Part shown: piece after piece, positions 13,487 through 16,399 of the stretch
Layout: each line of letters starts with the position of its first letter
How positions within the stretch are numbered: the stretch's first letter is position 1
Source of the DNA: an uncultured Butyricicoccus sp.
GTDB taxonomy: Bacteria > Bacillota > Clostridia > Oscillospirales > Butyricicoccaceae
NCBI GenBank assembly: GCA_900544475.1
Contig: UQVU01000028.1
Coordinates: 1 to 16,399 of the forward strand
DNA: 16,399 nucleotides
Direction: 5' to 3'
The notes under the pieces: generated by a model
Told to the model about the DNA's origin: nothing
The model's input: the letters and a program-made list of their open reading frames with translations, nothing else
Databases searched by the model: none
Position numbers and translations under genes: made by a program

Positions 13487-14636
13487 ACTTATCCTTCAAA
13501 GCGTCCTTGACCTTATCCCAGAAGCTCTTGCGCTTTACCTGGTTTTCGTCGGTCGAGGTTTCCTCGAACTCACGCAGCAGCTTTTTCTGCTTTTCGGTGA
13601 GGTTCTTCGGAACTTCGATATTGACGCGAACGTACTGATCGCCGCGGCCGCGGCCATTGACGTTCTGGATGCCCTTGCCGCGCATACGGAACATCGTGCC
13701 GGTCTGCGTGCCCTCGGGCACCTTGTACTCGACGCGGCCGTCGATAGTCGGCACCTGAAGCGTATCGCCGAGCGCCGCCTGCGCGAACGAAATCGGAATC
13801 TCGACGTAGACATCCTGACCCTCGCGGGTGAAGATGGGATGCGGACGGATTGCGACCGTCACGAACAGATCGCCTGCCGGGCCGCCGTTCACGCCTGCGT
13901 TGCCCTGACCGCGCTGCTGAATGGACTGGCCGTCGTCGATGCCGGCCGGGATGTTGACCTTGAACTTGCGCGTCTTGCGCACGCGGCCCTGACCGCCGCA
14001 CTTCGGACACGGCTTCTTGATGATCTTGCCGGTGCCGCGGCAGTTCGGGCAGGCGCCCTGCGTCTGGAACATACCGAGCGGCGTGCGCTGGGTCTGGGTC
14101 ACGACACCGGTGCCGCGGCAGTTCGGGCAGGTCTCCGCCGTCGTGCCCTTGGCTGCGCCCGTGCCGCCGCAGTCGTCACAGGTTTCGATACGCTCGACCG
14201 TGATCTCCTTTTCGCAGCCGAAGGCCGCCTCCTCGAAGGACAGGACAACGGTCTGGCGAATGGACTCGCCGCGCTGCGGTGCGTTGCGGCGCTGCGAACG
14301 GCCGCCGCCGAAACCGCCGCCGAAGAACGAGCCGAACAGGTCGCCGAGGTCACCCATGTCGAAGCCGCCGCCGAAGCCGCCTGCACCCGCGCCGCCGCCG
14401 TAGCTCGGGTCAACGCCGGCAAAGCCGAACTGGTCGTACTTCGCGCGCTTGTCCTTGTCGGACAGCACCTCGTACGCCTCGTTGACCTCCTTGAACTTGT
14501 CAGCCGCCTCGGGATTATCCTTGTTGAGGTCGGGGTGGTACTTGCGGGCCAGCTTGCGGTAAGCCTTTTTCAGCTCGTCCTCGCCCGCGCCCTTCTGTAC
14601 GCCGAGCACCTCGTAATAGTCTCTTTTGTCTGCCAT
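13485..14636 (-). CDS. dnaJ: Chaperone protein DnaJ
   Basis: DnaJ (Hsp40) delivers unfolded proteins to DnaK and stimulates its ATPase. The 383-residue class A protein has the J domain (about 5-70) with HPD at 34-36, then a Gly/Phe-rich linker (about 77-112). Four zinc-binding CxxCxGxG repeats follow ([32 protein letters not shown]), then the C-terminal substrate-binding and dimer domains. Length is normal. The start at 14636 is set by AGGTGA (14644-14649), which excludes an upstream in-frame ATG at 14669 that precedes this site. It lies 106 bases downstream of dnaK on the same strand with a hairpin between them, and ends at the bidirectional terminator. Confidence 0.97.
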   Translation of the reverse strand: MADKRDYYEVLGVQKGAGEDELKKAYRKLARKYHPDLNKDNPEAADKFKEVNEAYEVLSDKDKRAKYDQFGFAGVDPSYGGGAGAGGFGGGFDMGDLGDLFGSFFGGGFGGGRSQRRNAPQRGESIRQTVVLSFEEAAFGCEKEITVERIETCDDCGGTGAAKGTTAETCPNCRGTGVVTQTQRTPLGMFQTQGACPNCRGTGKIIKKPCPKCGGQGRVRKTRKFKVNIPAGIDDGQSIQQRGQGNAGVNGGPAGDLFVTVAIRPHPIFTREGQDVYVEIPISFAQAALGDTLQVPTIDGRVEYKVPEGTQTGTMFRMRGKGIQNVNGRGRGDQYVRVNIEVPKNLTEKQKKLLREFEETSTDENQVKRKSFWDKVKDALKDK

Positions 14637-14695
14637 AAAAATATCACCTGTACACGCGGACAGGCGCACCGAAGCGCGCCTCTCCCATCGGCTTT

Positions 14696-14725
14696 CAGCA
14701 GCGGGGAGCGTTCCCCGTGCTGCTG
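14696..14725 (-). other. Hairpin between dnaK and dnaJ
   Basis: CAGCAGC (14696-14702) pairs with GCTGCTG (14719-14725), and GGGGA pairs with TCCCC inside, with a 2-nt bulge. On the minus strand the stem is followed by AAAGCC, with no T-run, so it is not a standard terminator. It could be an mRNA processing or stability element that lowers dnaJ relative to dnaK. Confidence 0.4.
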
Positions 14726-14742
14726 ATGCCTCATTCTATGAA

Positions 14743-16399
14743 TTATTTCTTGTCGTCGTCCTTGACTTCGGTGAAGTCAGCGTCTACGAAGTCGCCCTGC
14801 GGGCCGCTCTGTGCGCCTGCGCCCGGCTGGCCGCCCATGTTCGGGTCGCCCTGCGGTGCCTGCTGCTGATAGATCTTGCCGGCCAGATCGGAGAACTTCT
14901 TAGACAGGCCGTCGGTCGCTGCCTTGATCATGTCGGTATCGGTGCCCTTGAGTGCTTCCTTGACCTTCTCGATCTCGGCCTGAACGCCGCTCTTCTCGTC
15001 TGCGGACAGCTTGTCGCCGAGGTCGGTCAGCGCCTTCTCGGACTGGAACACGAGCTGCTCTGCACTGTTGCGCACTTCGACAGCTTCCTTGTTCTTCTTA
15101 TCCTGCTCCGCATACTGCTCAGCCTCGTGCATTGCCTTGTCGATCTCGTCCTGCGAGAGGTTGGTGGAAGCGGTGATGGTGATCTTCTGCTCCTTGCCGG
15201 TGCCGAGGTCCTTTGCGGATACGTTTACGATGCCGTTCGCGTCGATGTCGAAGGTAACCTCGATCTGCGGGATGCCGCGCGGAGCCGGAGCGATGCCGTC
15301 GAGGGTGAAGCGGCCGAGGGTCTTGTTGCCCGCTGCCATCTCACGCTCGCCCTGAAGGACATGAATCTCAACGGACGGCTGGTTGTCTGCTGCGGTCGAG
15401 AATACCTGGCTCTTCTTGGTCGGGATGGTGGTGTTGCGGTCGATCAGCTTGGTGCATACGCCGCCGAGGGTCTCGATGCCGAGGGACAGCGGGGTTACGT
15501 CGAGCAGCAGAACGTCCTTGACCTCGCCGCCGAGAACGCCGCCCTGAATGGACGCGCCGATCGCAACGCACTCATCCGGGTTGATGCCCTTGAAGCCGTC
15601 CTTGCCGGTGATGCCCTTTACGGCTTCCTGAACGGCCGGGATACGGGAGGAACCGCCGACGAGCAGAACCTTGGACAGGTCGGAAGCGGACAGGCCTGCA
15701 TCGCTCATAGCCTGACGAACCGGGCCCATGGTGCGCTCAACGAGGTCTGCGGTCAGCTCGTTGAACTTTGCGCGGGTCAGGGTCAGCTCGAGGTGCTTCG
15801 GGCCGGTAGCGTCCGCGGTGATATACGGCTGGTTGATGGAGGTCTGGCTCATGCCGGACAGCTCGATCTTTGCCTTCTCAGCAGCTTCCTTCAGGCGCTG
15901 CATCGCCATGCGGTCGCCGGACAGGTCGATGCCGTTGGACTTCTTGAACTCGGAAACCATCCAGTCGATGATGCGCTGGTCGAAGTCGTCGCCGCCGAGG
16001 TGGGTATCGCCTGCGGTGGACAGAACCTCAAGAACGCCCTCGCCGATGTCGAGGATGGAGACATCGAACGTGCCGCCGCCGAGGTCGTATACCATGATCT
16101 TCTGCTCGGATTCCTTATCTACGCCGTAAGCCAGCGCTGCTGCGGTCGGCTCGTTGATGATACGCAGAACTTCCAGACCTGCAATCTTGCCGGCGTCCTT
16201 GGTCGCCTGACGCTGCGAGTCGGAGAAGTAAGCCGGAACGGTGATAACTGCCTGGGTTACCGGCTGGCCGAGGTATGCTTCCGCGTCAGCCTTCAGCTTC
16301 TGAAGAACCATAGCGGAAATCTCCTGCGGGGAGTACGGCTTGCCGTCAATGTTTACGCGGTAGTCGGTGCCCATGTGACGCTTGATGGAAATAATGGTA
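14743..16399 (-). CDS. dnaK: Chaperone protein DnaK (Hsp70), N-terminus beyond window
   Basis: DnaK is the ATP-driven Hsp70 chaperone of the cytosol. About 551 C-terminal residues are present. The frame stays open to the right edge through [15 protein letters not shown], which in Bacillus subtilis DnaK begins at about residue 64, so roughly 60-70 N-terminal residues, including the first phosphate loop, lie outside. An internal ATG at 16374 is not the true start. Visible motifs are [31 protein letters not shown], the second phosphate loop [12 protein letters not shown], the adenosine motif [12 protein letters not shown], the interdomain linker [18 protein letters not shown] and the substrate-binding domain. 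The acidic tail ends EVKDDDKK. dnaJ follows on the same strand. The operon promoter, and any CIRCE element, would be outside the window. Confidence 0.97.
   Translation of the reverse strand, partial: TIISIKRHMGTDYRVNIDGKPYSPQEISAMVLQKLKADAEAYLGQPVTQAVITVPAYFSDSQRQATKDAGKIAGLEVLRIINEPTAAALAYGVDKESEQKIMVYDLGGGTFDVSILDIGEGVLEVLSTAGDTHLGGDDFDQRIIDWMVSEFKKSNGIDLSGDRMAMQRLKEAAEKAKIELSGMSQTSINQPYITADATGPKHLELTLTRAKFNELTADLVERTMGPVRQAMSDAGLSASDLSKVLLVGGSSRIPAVQEAVKGITGKDGFKGINPDECVAIGASIQGGVLGGEVKDVLLLDVTPLSLGIETLGGVCTKLIDRNTTIPTKKSQVFSTAADNQPSVEIHVLQGEREMAAGNKTLGRFTLDGIAPAPRGIPQIEVTFDIDANGIVNVSAKDLGTGKEQKITITASTNLSQDEIDKAMHEAEQYAEQDKKNKEAVEVRNSAEQLVFQSEKALTDLGDKLSADEKSGVQAEIEKVKEALKGTDTDMIKAATDGLSKKFSDLAGKIYQQQAPQGDPNMGGQPGAGAQSGPQGDFVDADFTEVKDDDKK

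Noticed and set aside
13839..14726. A 295-codon plus-strand frame opposite dnaJ
   Set aside because: It is the antisense of dnaJ with biased composition, and no start signal or known motif is visible.

Overview
The window looks like chromosome from a GC-rich, spore-forming member of the Clostridia (Oscillospirales-like). The evidence is a forespore germination protease (gpr), spoIIP and a GerA-type germination cluster, together with an SLH-domain surface protein, a long single-chain PurL and strong G+C bias in codon third positions. The genus cannot be fixed from the sequence alone. I see no tRNA, rRNA, CRISPR array, transposase or phage gene.

Layout. Positions 1-365 hold a run of short hairpins followed by a good housekeeping promoter. 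purL (366-4097, +) and a hotdog-fold acyl-CoA thioesterase (4226-4645, +) follow, closed by a 12-bp bidirectional terminator (4656-4701). Convergent to them on the minus strand is an SLH-domain protein (4714-5820) with its own consensus-like promoter. Further right on the minus strand is an sdpR/sdpI-like operon with three tightly coupled genes: a membrane-anchored zinc ribbon, an ArsR-type repressor and an SdpI-family membrane protein (5992-7143). Next is rpsT (7301-7564, -), divergent from gpr.

The sporulation block on the plus strand is gpr (7703-8587), spoIIP (8648-9703) and a compact GerA-like trio. The trio comprises an A subunit (9754-11202), a half-length lipoprotein C subunit (11199-11828) and a short B subunit starting at TTG (11821-12630). 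The three genes of the trio overlap one another, while gpr and spoIIP sit 50-60 bases apart upstream. Gpr acts on SASP in the germinating spore core, SpoIIP is an engulfment peptidoglycan hydrolase, and the Ger proteins are expected in the inner spore membrane.

An ArsC/Spx-fold thioredoxin-like protein (12689-13024, +) has its own promoter. It is followed by about 420 bases of dense GC-rich hairpins (13030-13417) that look like a composite interspersed repeat. A bidirectional terminator (13447-13486) separates this from dnaJ and dnaK on the minus strand; dnaK runs off the right edge.

Most of the window is conserved core genome. The least ordinary parts are the short GerA-like trio behind a hairpin that masks its first ribosome-binding site, the zinc-ribbon/SdpR/SdpI operon with no visible toxin gene, and two hairpin-rich intergenic elements. 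I found no clear evidence of a wholly new system.
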